A DNA stretch of 64,000 bases. Origin: an uncultured Oscillibacter sp. (GTDB taxonomy: Bacteria; Bacillota; Clostridia; Oscillospirales; Oscillospiraceae). How positions within the stretch are numbered: the first letter of the stretch is position 1; each line of letters begins with the position of its first letter. This document shows, one piece after another, positions 53,316-62,052 of the stretch. The translations under genes and the position numbers were made by a program. The DNA lies in NCBI GenBank assembly GCA_910577405.1, contig CAJTMG010000010.1, forward strand, positions 29,975 through 93,974, written 5' to 3'. Under the pieces are notes generated by a model. It saw nothing but the letters and a program-made list of their open reading frames with translations, was not told where the DNA came from and did not search any database.

Positions 53316-56146
53316 CGGAAATGCTGTTGAAATGGGTCCTGTCGTCCTCGGTCTTGATTGCAGTGGTGATGGCGCTGCGTCAGGCGTTCGGGAAGCGGAT
53401 CAGCGCGCGGCTCCGGTACGCGCTCTGGCTGGCGGCGCTGGTACGTCTCCTGATTCCAACGCCCCTTTACACCGCTCCCGCCGATACGCCCCTGCTGCTT
53501 CCGGAAACGGCGGTCCTGCAAACCCTTCCCACAGTCTGGACGCCTCCGGAGACCGGAAACCTGGAAGCCGTCCAGCCTTCGGAAGGCCCGGCGGTCCCGG
53601 CAGAGCCTCCGTCCGGTGAGAAAACCGCCCCCCTCCCCCGGCAGTCTGTGGATTGGATGGCGTTGGCTGACGGGGTCTGGCTGGCGGGCGGCCTTGCGGT
53701 TCTTTTGATACTGCTGGCGTCCAATATTGGCTATGGCTTCCGTCTCCGGCGGGCGCGGGTATGGCTGGCCGTCGAGGGACCCGTTCCGGTCTTTCTCCTG
53801 CCGGGGGAGGGCCATGCCGCGTGTCTGTTCGGGGTCTTGCGTCCGGCGGTCTACGTCTCCCCGGATACCGCGGCGGATTCCGTGATGCTGCGGCACGTGC
53901 TGACCCACGAGTTTACCCATTACCGGCACGGGGACCATCTCTGGTCGATGCTGCGATGCCTGGCGCTGGCGGTGCATTGGTGGAACCCGCTGGTGTGGCT
54001 GGCGGCGGAACTGAGCCGTAGGGACGCGGAGCTTGCCTGTGACGAGGGCGCCCTGAAACGCCTGGGGAACAGTGAACGCAGGGCTTACGGCGCAACGCTG
54101 CTGGCTCTGGTGACGGCCAAGCCCGGACCTGGTGATTTACTGCGCTGCGCTACCACCATGAGCGGCGGGAAACGGAGCCTGCAGGAACGGATTGAACGCA
54201 TCGCCCATGTACGGAAACGCTGGCTGTGGGCGGCTGTTCTGACGGCGGCGCTGGCGGTACTGGTCTGCGCCTGTTCCTTTGCGAAGCCTACGGAAGACCC
54301 ACCGGACGGCCCGCTGACTCAGGGAGAGCTGGACGTTTTCAACAACGAGGTTTTCAACGGCGACGGGTTCAATATCCGCAATCAGTTCCTATACCTAGCG
54401 GCAGAATCTCCGGAGGATTATAAGCAAATCGACCTATATCGGCTCTTCTACAACGGAACCGGAAAGCCTATGGAGGTCACGGAAGCGGAACGGCAGGCAG
54501 TCATAGACGCGGACTGGAACGGCGAAGATCCCGGCATAGACCTGATAAAATGCCCTGCCAAGGAAATGGACGAAATTCTGCGGGAAAATCTTGGCCTGTC
54601 CCTGGAGGAAACCGAACAGCGCGGCCTGAACCGGTTCACGTACCTTCCGGATTACGACGCTTACTACTCCTTCCACGGCGACACAAATTATCCTGGAGAA
54701 ACTGCTTTTCTTGCTGGTGAACGGAAAAACGGGAACATTCTTCTCTATTATCAGAGCGGCTTCATGGCACAGGGAGGCGGCTGGCCGGTGAAGATCAGCG
54801 AGGACGGCGAGATCATCCCAGCGGAGGACTATGCAACCGCCTGCGTCACCCTGGAGGAACAGGCGAATGGCAGGTATCGCTTCCTGTCCAATGTGTGCTG
54901 TGACCTGCCCGCCACTCCTACGGCCTATCCGGACTGGGAACCCGAACGGACCGTTTCTCTGGACAGCGCGGAGCCTTGGGAGATGGAACCGGTCCCAATC
55001 AAGCCTTTTTCCGGGCAGATTAGGAATTTCCTGAAAACGGAGCTTGTCAACCTTCCCTATATGGCCGAATTCTGGCGCGGTGAGGACGGGTACACCTACG
55101 GAAGCGTTCAGCCTGGCTATTCCGATTCCAGCCCCAGAGATTATTTCCTGCGGTTTGAGTACGACGCGTCAGAGGCACAGATTTCTGCTGTCAGATACAC
55201 CAATGTCTGCGGCTTCAACGGATTCAAGGTGCGGTACCCGATAGCGATGGGAACCTATCTGACCGATTACTATTATTTTGATGAAGACAAGAATCTGCAC
55301 CGGCTGGTCTGCGATTCGGGCCTTTTCACCGAATTCGACCTGGACGGCGACGGGCAAAAGGAACTCATCTGGTCCCCTGTCGGATACGGCGATGAATATC
55401 TCTATCTTCTCTACCAGCATGACGGACAGCTTTACATGACGGAACTGAAATCCCTGATACGGAGCGCGTGGCCGGAGGCGGGCTATATCAACGGCTACGC
55501 CTTTGGCAGCGGGAATCAGCGTTGTATCAAACTTTCCGTAGAAGTCCCGGTTTCCAATGCGGAGGATTTTACAGTCAGCGCGTACCGGTCAATCTACTTT
55601 GACGGAGAAAACCTGCGGATTTACAAGGACGAAACGCCTTACACGGACCACGTCAAGGACAGCATCGACGCCCCGGCGGATATCAAAGCAAGCGCCCGCC
55701 GGTTCGTGGAAGGTCAGTTCAATGCGCTGAATGAAGAGGGCTTTGGCGTGGCCTCTGACGGCACTGTCCAGGAGGGCGTGATGGTCTGGGACGACTGGCG
55801 CATTATCGACCTGCGGGGGCCTTACTATGAGACGGTAGAGGGCGAACAGATCGAAATCTGGAACCTCAGCTATGAGACCCATACCCCAACGCCGGAACGG
55901 ATGGTACTGGCAGGCGGTTCCTATCTCGGCGAGGACGGCTGGGCGATGTTCGGCTATCCGGGCTGTGATTACCTGTGCTTCCGGACAGATGAGGACGGCT
56001 ATCGGAGCCTGATGTTCATCATGATGGAAAATGACTGCAGCCCCGGTTCGGAGATGTTCCATGATGATTTGACCCGGCAGATGAAGGAAAACGACCTTTT
56101 GCGGGAGCAGCTTTCAAGTGCGCAGCCTCCTTCCGGCGAGCAATAA
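53312..56146 (+). CDS. BlaR1-like M56 metallopeptidase with large extracellular sensor
   Basis: 944 residues. The M56 part (~1-320) has three N-terminal helices, the zinc motif HEFTH (H199-E200-H203) and a fourth helix at ~308-326 (LWAAVLTAALAVLVCACSF). The extracellular part (~330-944) is not a penicillin-binding domain: no SxxK or KTG motif is apparent. Instead it carries beta-rich segments with a calcium-loop-like FDLDGDGQ. So the signal is probably not a beta-lactam. It is expected to trigger loss of the BlaI-type repressor. Confidence 0.9.
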   Translation: MTEMLLKWVLSSSVLIAVVMALRQAFGKRISARLRYALWLAALVRLLIPTPLYTAPADTPLLLPETAVLQTLPTVWTPPETGNLEAVQPSEGPAVPAEPPSGEKTAPLPRQSVDWMALADGVWLAGGLAVLLILLASNIGYGFRLRRARVWLAVEGPVPVFLLPGEGHAACLFGVLRPAVYVSPDTAADSVMLRHVLTHEFTHYRHGDHLWSMLRCLALAVHWWNPLVWLAAELSRRDAELACDEGALKRLGNSERRAYGATLLALVTAKPGPGDLLRCATTMSGGKRSLQERIERIAHVRKRWLWAAVLTAALAVLVCACSFAKPTEDPPDGPLTQGELDVFNNEVFNGDGFNIRNQFLYLAAESPEDYKQIDLYRLFYNGTGKPMEVTEAERQAVIDADWNGEDPGIDLIKCPAKEMDEILRENLGLSLEETEQRGLNRFTYLPDYDAYYSFHGDTNYPGETAFLAGERKNGNILLYYQSGFMAQGGGWPVKISEDGEIIPAEDYATACVTLEEQANGRYRFLSNVCCDLPATPTAYPDWEPERTVSLDSAEPWEMEPVPIKPFSGQIRNFLKTELVNLPYMAEFWRGEDGYTYGSVQPGYSDSSPRDYFLRFEYDASEAQISAVRYTNVCGFNGFKVRYPIAMGTYLTDYYYFDEDKNLHRLVCDSGLFTEFDLDGDGQKELIWSPVGYGDEYLYLLYQHDGQLYMTELKSLIRSAWPEAGYINGYAFGSGNQRCIKLSVEVPVSNAEDFTVSAYRSIYFDGENLRIYKDETPYTDHVKDSIDAPADIKASARRFVEGQFNALNEEGFGVASDGTVQEGVMVWDDWRIIDLRGPYYETVEGEQIEIWNLSYETHTPTPERMVLAGGSYLGEDGWAMFGYPGCDYLCFRTDEDGYRSLMFIMMENDCSPGSEMFHDDLTRQMKENDLLREQLSSAQPPSGEQ

Positions 56147-56167
56147 ATCCCCGCGGAACAAGCAAGG

Positions 56168-56203
56168 ATTTCCCCTGCGGCAGTGCTGTGGGGGAAGTTT
56201 TTG
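56168..56203 (+). terminator. Terminator after the BlaR1-like gene
   Basis: TTTCCCC-TGC pairs with GTG-GGGGAA and is followed by GTTTTTG. Confidence 0.78.
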
Positions 56204-56231
56204 TCTGCGGGAGCCAAAATGAATTTAGGGA

Positions 56232-56261
56232 TTGTTCAACGCGGATGGAATATGGTATAAT
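56232..56261 (+). promoter_or_regulatory. Promoter of the ParB-like/BMP fusion gene
   Basis: -35 box TTGTTC (56232-56237) and -10 box TATAAT (56256-56261) with an 18-nt spacer. Confidence 0.68.
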
Positions 56262-56301
56262 AGCAGAACCGAATATCAGAAGAAATCATGGGAGGCGTTC
56301 T

Positions 56302-58257
56302 ATGAGCAGACAGGAAGCAGCAGAACAGTATGAAAAGGCATTGAAGCGGGGACGGAAGACCTACCGGGAGGCGGTTCTCCGGGGACATTACCCCTATCCC
56401 CAGGTCCTGGACGAGATTCTTTCGGAAAACATGGCGGCGGGACAGGTAGAATTGGGCATCCATGAAATCCCGGCAAATCAGATTATCGGCACCAAGACCC
56501 ATGGCCGGCAGAATTCCTTTGCGGCGGACTTTATGCCCCTTCTGGAGGCGGATTCCGAATTTGCCGCCAAGTGGATGGATCTCTGCCGGTATCATCTGGG
56601 CGACGAGGGCATCCGGGACCCGGTACGCTGTTATGAATATCTGGGCCGGTTCTACGTGCAGGAGGGCAACAAACGGGTAAGCGTTCTGAAGAGCTTCGAC
56701 GCCCCTACCGTGCCCGCCTATGTAATCCGCGTCATTCCCGAGTGGAGCATGGACCCGGAAATTCAGGCGTACTATGAGTTTATGCGGGCCTATGAGCTGA
56801 CGGGACTTTACCGTATCTGCTTCAGCCGTCCGGGACGCTTTGGGAAATTACAGGCCGCCCTGGGCTATGAGCTGGACCACGTCTGGACAGATGAGGAACG
56901 CCGGGCTTTTACCGCGGGCTTTACCGGTTTTCAGCAGGCGTTCGAAAAGCTGGGGGGCGAAGAACTGGACCTCACCCCAGCTGACGCCCTTTTGGTCTGG
57001 CTGAAAGTCTACCCCTTCTCCGACCTCCGGAAGTCCTCCAACGCCGAGCTGCTAAAAACCCTCCGCAGCGTCTGGGCTGATGTGAAAGCCGTCAATGAGG
57101 AAATCGCCGTTTCCACAGAACCGGAGGAGTTCCCGTCCTCGGAACCCAATCTGCTGTCCCGGCTCTTCAAGACCAAGCTTCCCACACATCTGAATATTGC
57201 CTTTTTCAGCGACCACCTTCCAGAAGAGAGCGACTGGGCCCGTGCGCACGACCTGGGACGGCAGTATATGGAAGCCGTGCTCAGCGACGCCGTGACTGTG
57301 CAGGCCGTCCATGGGGTACAGACTGAGGAAGAAGCCGTAGCCGCCATGGAGGAAGCCGTGGAACAGGGCGCGCAGGTCATTTTCGCCACCACGCCGCCGC
57401 TGATCGGAGCCTGCCGGAAGATTGCCGCCCAGCATCCCGGCCTCCGTGTGCTGAACTGCTCCGTCTCCATGCCCTATACCGGCGTCCGGACCTACTACAG
57501 CCGTATTTACGAGGCCAAGTTCATTACTGGAGCCATTGCGGGAGCGCTTTGCCGGGACGGGGTTCTGGGATACGTGGCCAGCAATCCGATCTTCGGCGTC
57601 CCTGCCGGTATCAACGCTTTCGCTCTGGGCGCCCAGCTCACCTGCCCGGACGCGCGCATTAAGCTCCGCTGGTCCTGCGTGGAAGAGGACGCCATGGAAA
57701 AGCTGGCCCAGGAAGGCGTAACCTTGATTTCCAACCGGGACCTGCCTACCCCGGACCGTATCTGCGAACCTTGGGGCCTCTGTCAGGTCCACGGCGGCAG
57801 CGTTCGTTCCCTGGCGGCTCCCTACTGGCACTGGGGTAATTTCTATGTCAAGTTGGTCCGGAGCATATTCAGCGGCGGTTGGGAGGCCCTCAGCGCCAAA
57901 CAGGACAAGGCAGTGAATTACTGGTGGGGCGTGGCCAGCCGGACGGTGGATATCCTGCCGGGGGAGGACCTGCCCGCGGGGGTATGGCAGCTTGCGGAAA
58001 TCCTGCGGCACGGCGTGGCTGTCGGTTCAATCTTCCCATTCCTGCGGCCTCTCCGGGACCAGTCGGGACGTACAGTCAGCGACGGCTCACGCTGGCTCAC
58101 CCCGGAGGAAATCCTGCATATGGACTGGCTCTGCGACTGCGTGGAGGGCGAGATTCCCACATATGAGCAGCTTCTTCCCATGGCCCGGCCGCTTGCGCGT
58201 TTGCAGGGTGTTTACCGCGACGCCATCCCGCCGGAAAAGGAGGGGCCGATTCTGTGA
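56302..58257 (+). CDS. Cytosolic fusion of a ParB/sulfiredoxin-like domain and a BMP-type binding domain
   Basis: 651 residues, ATG after GGGAGGC, no signal peptide or lipobox. The N-terminal ~130 residues include IHEIPANQIIGTKTHGR and YVQEGNKRVSVLKSF, which read like a ParB/Srx-fold nucleotide-binding domain. A helical linker (~150-290) follows. The C-terminal ~350 residues (from LPTHLNIAFFSDHLPEE) form a Med/BMP-like periplasmic-binding fold with GAIAGALC and GYVASNPIFGVPAGINAF, a family that binds nucleosides. Without export, a cytosolic nucleoside sensor is more likely than a transporter component (inference). Its stop overlaps the next gene by 4 nt. Confidence 0.8.
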   Translation: MSRQEAAEQYEKALKRGRKTYREAVLRGHYPYPQVLDEILSENMAAGQVELGIHEIPANQIIGTKTHGRQNSFAADFMPLLEADSEFAAKWMDLCRYHLGDEGIRDPVRCYEYLGRFYVQEGNKRVSVLKSFDAPTVPAYVIRVIPEWSMDPEIQAYYEFMRAYELTGLYRICFSRPGRFGKLQAALGYELDHVWTDEERRAFTAGFTGFQQAFEKLGGEELDLTPADALLVWLKVYPFSDLRKSSNAELLKTLRSVWADVKAVNEEIAVSTEPEEFPSSEPNLLSRLFKTKLPTHLNIAFFSDHLPEESDWARAHDLGRQYMEAVLSDAVTVQAVHGVQTEEEAVAAMEEAVEQGAQVIFATTPPLIGACRKIAAQHPGLRVLNCSVSMPYTGVRTYYSRIYEAKFITGAIAGALCRDGVLGYVASNPIFGVPAGINAFALGAQLTCPDARIKLRWSCVEEDAMEKLAQEGVTLISNRDLPTPDRICEPWGLCQVHGGSVRSLAAPYWHWGNFYVKLVRSIFSGGWEALSAKQDKAVNYWWGVASRTVDILPGEDLPAGVWQLAEILRHGVAVGSIFPFLRPLRDQSGRTVSDGSRWLTPEEILHMDWLCDCVEGEIPTYEQLLPMARPLARLQGVYRDAIPPEKEGPIL

Positions 58258-58844
58258 AAGCCCTGCTGATTTCCGACACGGAATGCTCCGCCCTTTGGGA
58301 TTACTATTCCCCCGGGCGGCTGGACGGCGTGGACCTCATCCTCTCCTGCGGTGACCTCAGCGCCAAATATCTGACCTTTCTGGTAACCATGGCCAACGTC
58401 CCCCTGCTCTATGTCCACGGGAACCACGACCATCGCTATGAGCAGGAGCCTCCCGAGGGCTGCGAGTGCATTGAGGACCGGCTGGTGACGGTAAACGGTC
58501 TCCGGATTCTGGGACTGGGGGGCAGCGCGTGGTACAGCGGGGGACCTTATCAGTACACGGAGCGGCAGATGTCCCGGCGTATCCAACGGCTGGCCTTTGC
58601 ATTGTGGCGGGCCAAGGGCGTAGATATCGTGGTCACTCATGCGCCTATGCAGGGCTTCGGCAGCGGGGATGATTACGCTCACCGGGGATTCGACTGCTTC
58701 GCCCAGCTGCTGGACCGCTGGAAACCCCGATACTTGATTCACGGTCATGTCCATATGACGTATAACCCCAACTGTCCCCGGATCTTCCAGCGGGAGGACA
58801 CTACCATCATCAACGCATACGAACGGTATCTGCTGGAGCTGTGA
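58254..58844 (+). CDS. Metallophosphoesterase
   Basis: 196 residues, GTG start overlapping the previous stop codon, with an AAAGGAGG site. Calcineurin-like motifs: LLISDTE, CGDLSAKYLTF, VHGNHDHRYEQ (GNHD), VVTHAPMQG and HGHVHM. This is the intact two-metal phosphoesterase set. Coupling to the ParB-like/BMP protein suggests a nucleotide-related substrate, which is an inference only. Confidence 0.92.
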   Translation: MKALLISDTECSALWDYYSPGRLDGVDLILSCGDLSAKYLTFLVTMANVPLLYVHGNHDHRYEQEPPEGCECIEDRLVTVNGLRILGLGGSAWYSGGPYQYTERQMSRRIQRLAFALWRAKGVDIVVTHAPMQGFGSGDDYAHRGFDCFAQLLDRWKPRYLIHGHVHMTYNPNCPRIFQREDTTIINAYERYLLEL

Positions 58845-58865
58845 CTGGCTTTTGCGGATTGGAAA

Positions 58866-58897
58866 GCGGCCCGCCTGGTTTTTTCCGGGCAGGTCGC
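58866..58897 (+). terminator. Hairpin after the phosphoesterase gene
   Basis: GCGGCCCGCCTGG pairs with CCGGGCAGGTCGC (one mismatch) around a TTTTTT loop. The following T-tract is weak (TGCTCCCTTTTATG), so termination is likely but not certain. Confidence 0.55.
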
Positions 58898-59069
58898 TGC
58901 TCCCTTTTATGCGCTGGAATTTAATGGATTTTTGATGAAATCTCGTGTTTCAGCAGGTCTCTATGCCCCGTTTCCTGATAAAATATGACTTGATTTTCAG
59001 CCTGCTTTCCTTTAGAACAAGTCCCGTGAGGCTGTGTGGCCTTTACCAGCAAAATTTGGAGGTAGTTAC

Positions 59070-59432
59070 ATGAAAAAACGTATTTTGATCGTGGATGACG
59101 ACAGCATGAATCTGGCCAGGACAAAGATCATCCTAGGGAAAAATTATGACGTGCTTCTGGCTGGGTCTGGGATAGAAGCGCTGGCCAAACTGGAAGAAGA
59201 GCAGGTAGATATGGTTCTTTTAGATATTGATATGCCGGAAATGAACGGGATTGAAACTTTCGAGCGGATGAAACAGTTTGCCGCGGACGTGCCGGTGATC
59301 TTCCTGACGGCTTCCGGACTGGAGGAAGACGTGCACAACGCGATTGAAATGGGCGCGGTGAATTATCTGAAAAAACCCTTTCGCCCTCAGGAGCTTCTGA
59401 AACGGGTAAGCCAGGAGCTGGAGAAAACATGA
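59070..59432 (+). CDS. Stand-alone (CheY-like) response regulator
   Basis: 120 residues, one receiver domain: ILIVDDDSMN acidic pair, phosphoacceptor MVLLDIDMPEMNG, Thr in IFLTASG and Lys in YLKKPFRPQE. There is no output domain. GGAGG lies 8 nt before the ATG. Its 3' end overlaps the hybrid kinase gene by 4 nt, so it is the probable phosphate acceptor in a relay with that kinase. Confidence 0.93.
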   Translation: MKKRILIVDDDSMNLARTKIILGKNYDVLLAGSGIEALAKLEEEQVDMVLLDIDMPEMNGIETFERMKQFAADVPVIFLTASGLEEDVHNAIEMGAVNYLKKPFRPQELLKRVSQELEKT

Positions 59433-62005
59433 GGGCGGATGAACAAACCGGTATGCACCTTCTGCTGGCGGTGATTGTGAGCGTATTCAGCGGGATACTG
59501 AGTCTTATAACGTTGATTCTGTCCTGGGAGCTGTGGACGGTCCTGCTGATCACGGTGAGCTGCGTCAGCGTGTGGGTTCTGCATATCGCGCGGCTTGGTA
59601 CAGACGCGTTCTACGAAAACTTGTGTGCTGGACTGATGCTGACCGAATTTTTTTACTTCGGCGTGCATGAATCCAGTCTTTTTGACGTCCCCGCCGTGGC
59701 CTGCATTTTGATCCTCGCACTGTTTATGCTGAATAAAAAATGGATAATACACGTGACCGGCATCCTGTATGTGATGATCCTGCTGTACCACGGCTTCCTG
59801 CTGAAGACAGTTTCTCACCAGATGGGGAATCAGAATCTGTTCCGGCTGGCTCTCGGCGGCGTGCTGACCTTTTGCGGAGTGTTCCTGGCGCGGTACTTGA
59901 TTGAACGGCGGAACATCCAGCGAAGGTGGTACAGACATATCTATGAAGAGCTGGAAACCGCCGGGAAGCAGAACGCCGTCTTTCTCTCCAATGTCTCCCA
60001 TGAGCTCCGGACGCCTATCAATATGGTCATAGGCATCAGCGAGGTGGCCCTGGGGAAAGACACTCCGCCGGATATCCGGTCCGATATGGAGTCCATCAAG
60101 ATGGCGGGAAAGCGGCTTTCCAACCAGATCAACAATATGCTGGACTATACGGAAATCGTTGAGGGCACTCTGGCGCCAGTAAAGAAAAAGTACATGATAA
60201 CCTCCGTGCTGAACGATGTGATTACCATGACCGCCCTGCAAACCAACCGGCAGCATCTGGAGCTGGTGTTTGACATCGACCCAAAAATGCCTACGGTTCT
60301 GGAGGGCGACGCGGAGAAGATTTCCCATGTGCTGAAAATCCTGGTGGAGAATTCCATCAAGTTTACCGAAGAGGGCGGCGTGAACGTTCGCATCAACTGC
60401 CGCCGGGAGAGTTACGGAGTCAATCTGATTGTGGACATCCGTGACACCGGCATCGGCATGACGGACGCTCAGCTCACCCAGATGTATGATTTGTTCTATC
60501 AGGCGGACACTGGCAGCAGCCGGTTCGTCGGAGGGCTGGGCCTGGGGCTTCCCATCGCCCGAGGTCTCCTGAATGCCATGGGCGGTTTCATTCACTTTGC
60601 CAACAAGGGACAGGGCTTGTCGGCACATATCGTGATTCCTCAAGGCGTGGCAGACGAACAGCCCTGCATTGCCCTGGAACACCCGGAGCAGTTCTGCATC
60701 GGGTGCTATTTCCGGCCGGAACGCTACAGCTGCGACGAGGTCCGGGAATACTACGATGGCCTGATTTTCAATCTTGTGGAGGGTCTTGGCGTCGAGGGCT
60801 ATCAGGCGCATAATTTTGAGGCCCTGGTCAAGATACAGCGGAGCCATAAGCTGACACATATCTTTATTGCCCAGTCGGAATACGAGGAAAACCGGAACTA
60901 TTACGAGGAAGTGGCCAGCTCAATCCGCGTGGTCGTCATTGCGGAGAAGGATTTCTCTCTGGACTGGGACAGCCATATGCTGATGATCCACAAGCCCTTC
61001 TCCGCCCTCTCCGTAGCCAACCTCCTGAACGGCGAACTGGGCGACCGGCGGTTCGCGGAAGCTCAGGCAGCCGGTCGGAAGCCCTTTACCTGCGAGGGCG
61101 TCCGGGCATTGGCGGTGGACGACGAGGAAATGAATCTGGTGGTGGCCAAGGGCGTTCTTGGAAGCTATGGCATCAATGTGGACACCTGCCTCAGCGGTCG
61201 GGAAGCCATCTCCCTCTGCGGCGCCGGTTCCTACGATATCATTTTCCTGGACCATATGATGCCTGGCTTTGACGGCGTGGAAACCCTGAAAAAAATCCGG
61301 GAGCTTCCGGGCGGCATTTATCAGGATCTGCCCATTATCGCCCTGACCGCCAATACCGTCAGCGGCGCAAGAGAGATGTTCCGCAGCGAGGGCTTTAGCG
61401 AATTCGTCCCCAAGCCCATTGAGCGCACCGTTCTGGAGCGGGTCCTGCGGAAGGTCCTGCCTAAGAGCTGTATCCGTTACAGCACAAAGCAGGCAGGCGA
61501 TGAGACAGAAGGGGCCAATGCAAAAAGCGCTCCTGCCGAAAAGACCGGGACCGCCGTAAAACCAGAAGAGTCCAGCGTGAAGGCCGTTTCCCCGGAAAAG
61601 ACGGAGGCCGTCCCGGAAGAGCAGCCGGTCATTGCAGAGACTCCGGACGGCGGCGGGCTTCCCATAGGCCAGCTGGAACAGGCGGGAATCAATGTAGACT
61701 TGGGCTTGGACTACTGCGCCGGGGACGAGGATTTTTATCTGGAAATGCTCCGGATGTTCCGCGCCCAAAGCCCGGAGAAGCGCGCGGAAATCGTGTCCCT
61801 CTACGAAAGCGCCAACTGGAAGGACTACGCGGTGAAGGTCCACGCGCTGAAAAGCACCTCCCTGACCATCGGGGCGGAGGCGTTTTCGGCCCAGGCCAAG
61901 GAACTGGAGCTAGCGGGAAAACGGGGCGATGTGGACTTTATCCATGCCCGTCACGACGCTCTGCTTTCCGCGTACGACAAGCTGTGCGAGGGAATCGCTT
62001 TATAA
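59429..62005 (+). CDS. Hybrid sensor kinase with receiver(s) and Hpt domain
   Basis: 858 residues. Five to six membrane helices (~8-155), HisKA with NVSHELRTPINM (~185-215), the ATPase domain with DTGIGM and GGLGLGLPIARG, a degenerate receiver-like segment lacking the phosphoacceptor (~425-540), an active receiver (~555-680; ALAVDDEEMN, IIFLDHMMPG, PKPIE), an acidic/Pro linker (~685-745) and a C-terminal Hpt (~750-858) with VHALKSTS. All four phosphorelay stages are therefore in one protein plus the CheY-like neighbour. The stimulus is unknown. Confidence 0.93.
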   Translation: MRADEQTGMHLLLAVIVSVFSGILSLITLILSWELWTVLLITVSCVSVWVLHIARLGTDAFYENLCAGLMLTEFFYFGVHESSLFDVPAVACILILALFMLNKKWIIHVTGILYVMILLYHGFLLKTVSHQMGNQNLFRLALGGVLTFCGVFLARYLIERRNIQRRWYRHIYEELETAGKQNAVFLSNVSHELRTPINMVIGISEVALGKDTPPDIRSDMESIKMAGKRLSNQINNMLDYTEIVEGTLAPVKKKYMITSVLNDVITMTALQTNRQHLELVFDIDPKMPTVLEGDAEKISHVLKILVENSIKFTEEGGVNVRINCRRESYGVNLIVDIRDTGIGMTDAQLTQMYDLFYQADTGSSRFVGGLGLGLPIARGLLNAMGGFIHFANKGQGLSAHIVIPQGVADEQPCIALEHPEQFCIGCYFRPERYSCDEVREYYDGLIFNLVEGLGVEGYQAHNFEALVKIQRSHKLTHIFIAQSEYEENRNYYEEVASSIRVVVIAEKDFSLDWDSHMLMIHKPFSALSVANLLNGELGDRRFAEAQAAGRKPFTCEGVRALAVDDEEMNLVVAKGVLGSYGINVDTCLSGREAISLCGAGSYDIIFLDHMMPGFDGVETLKKIRELPGGIYQDLPIIALTANTVSGAREMFRSEGFSEFVPKPIERTVLERVLRKVLPKSCIRYSTKQAGDETEGANAKSAPAEKTGTAVKPEESSVKAVSPEKTEAVPEEQPVIAETPDGGGLPIGQLEQAGINVDLGLDYCAGDEDFYLEMLRMFRAQSPEKRAEIVSLYESANWKDYAVKVHALKSTSLTIGAEAFSAQAKELELAGKRGDVDFIHARHDALLSAYDKLCEGIAL

Positions 62006-62052
62006 TGCTGTGTTTTTACATAAATACCATGTTCTAAGGGGTAGATGATTTC

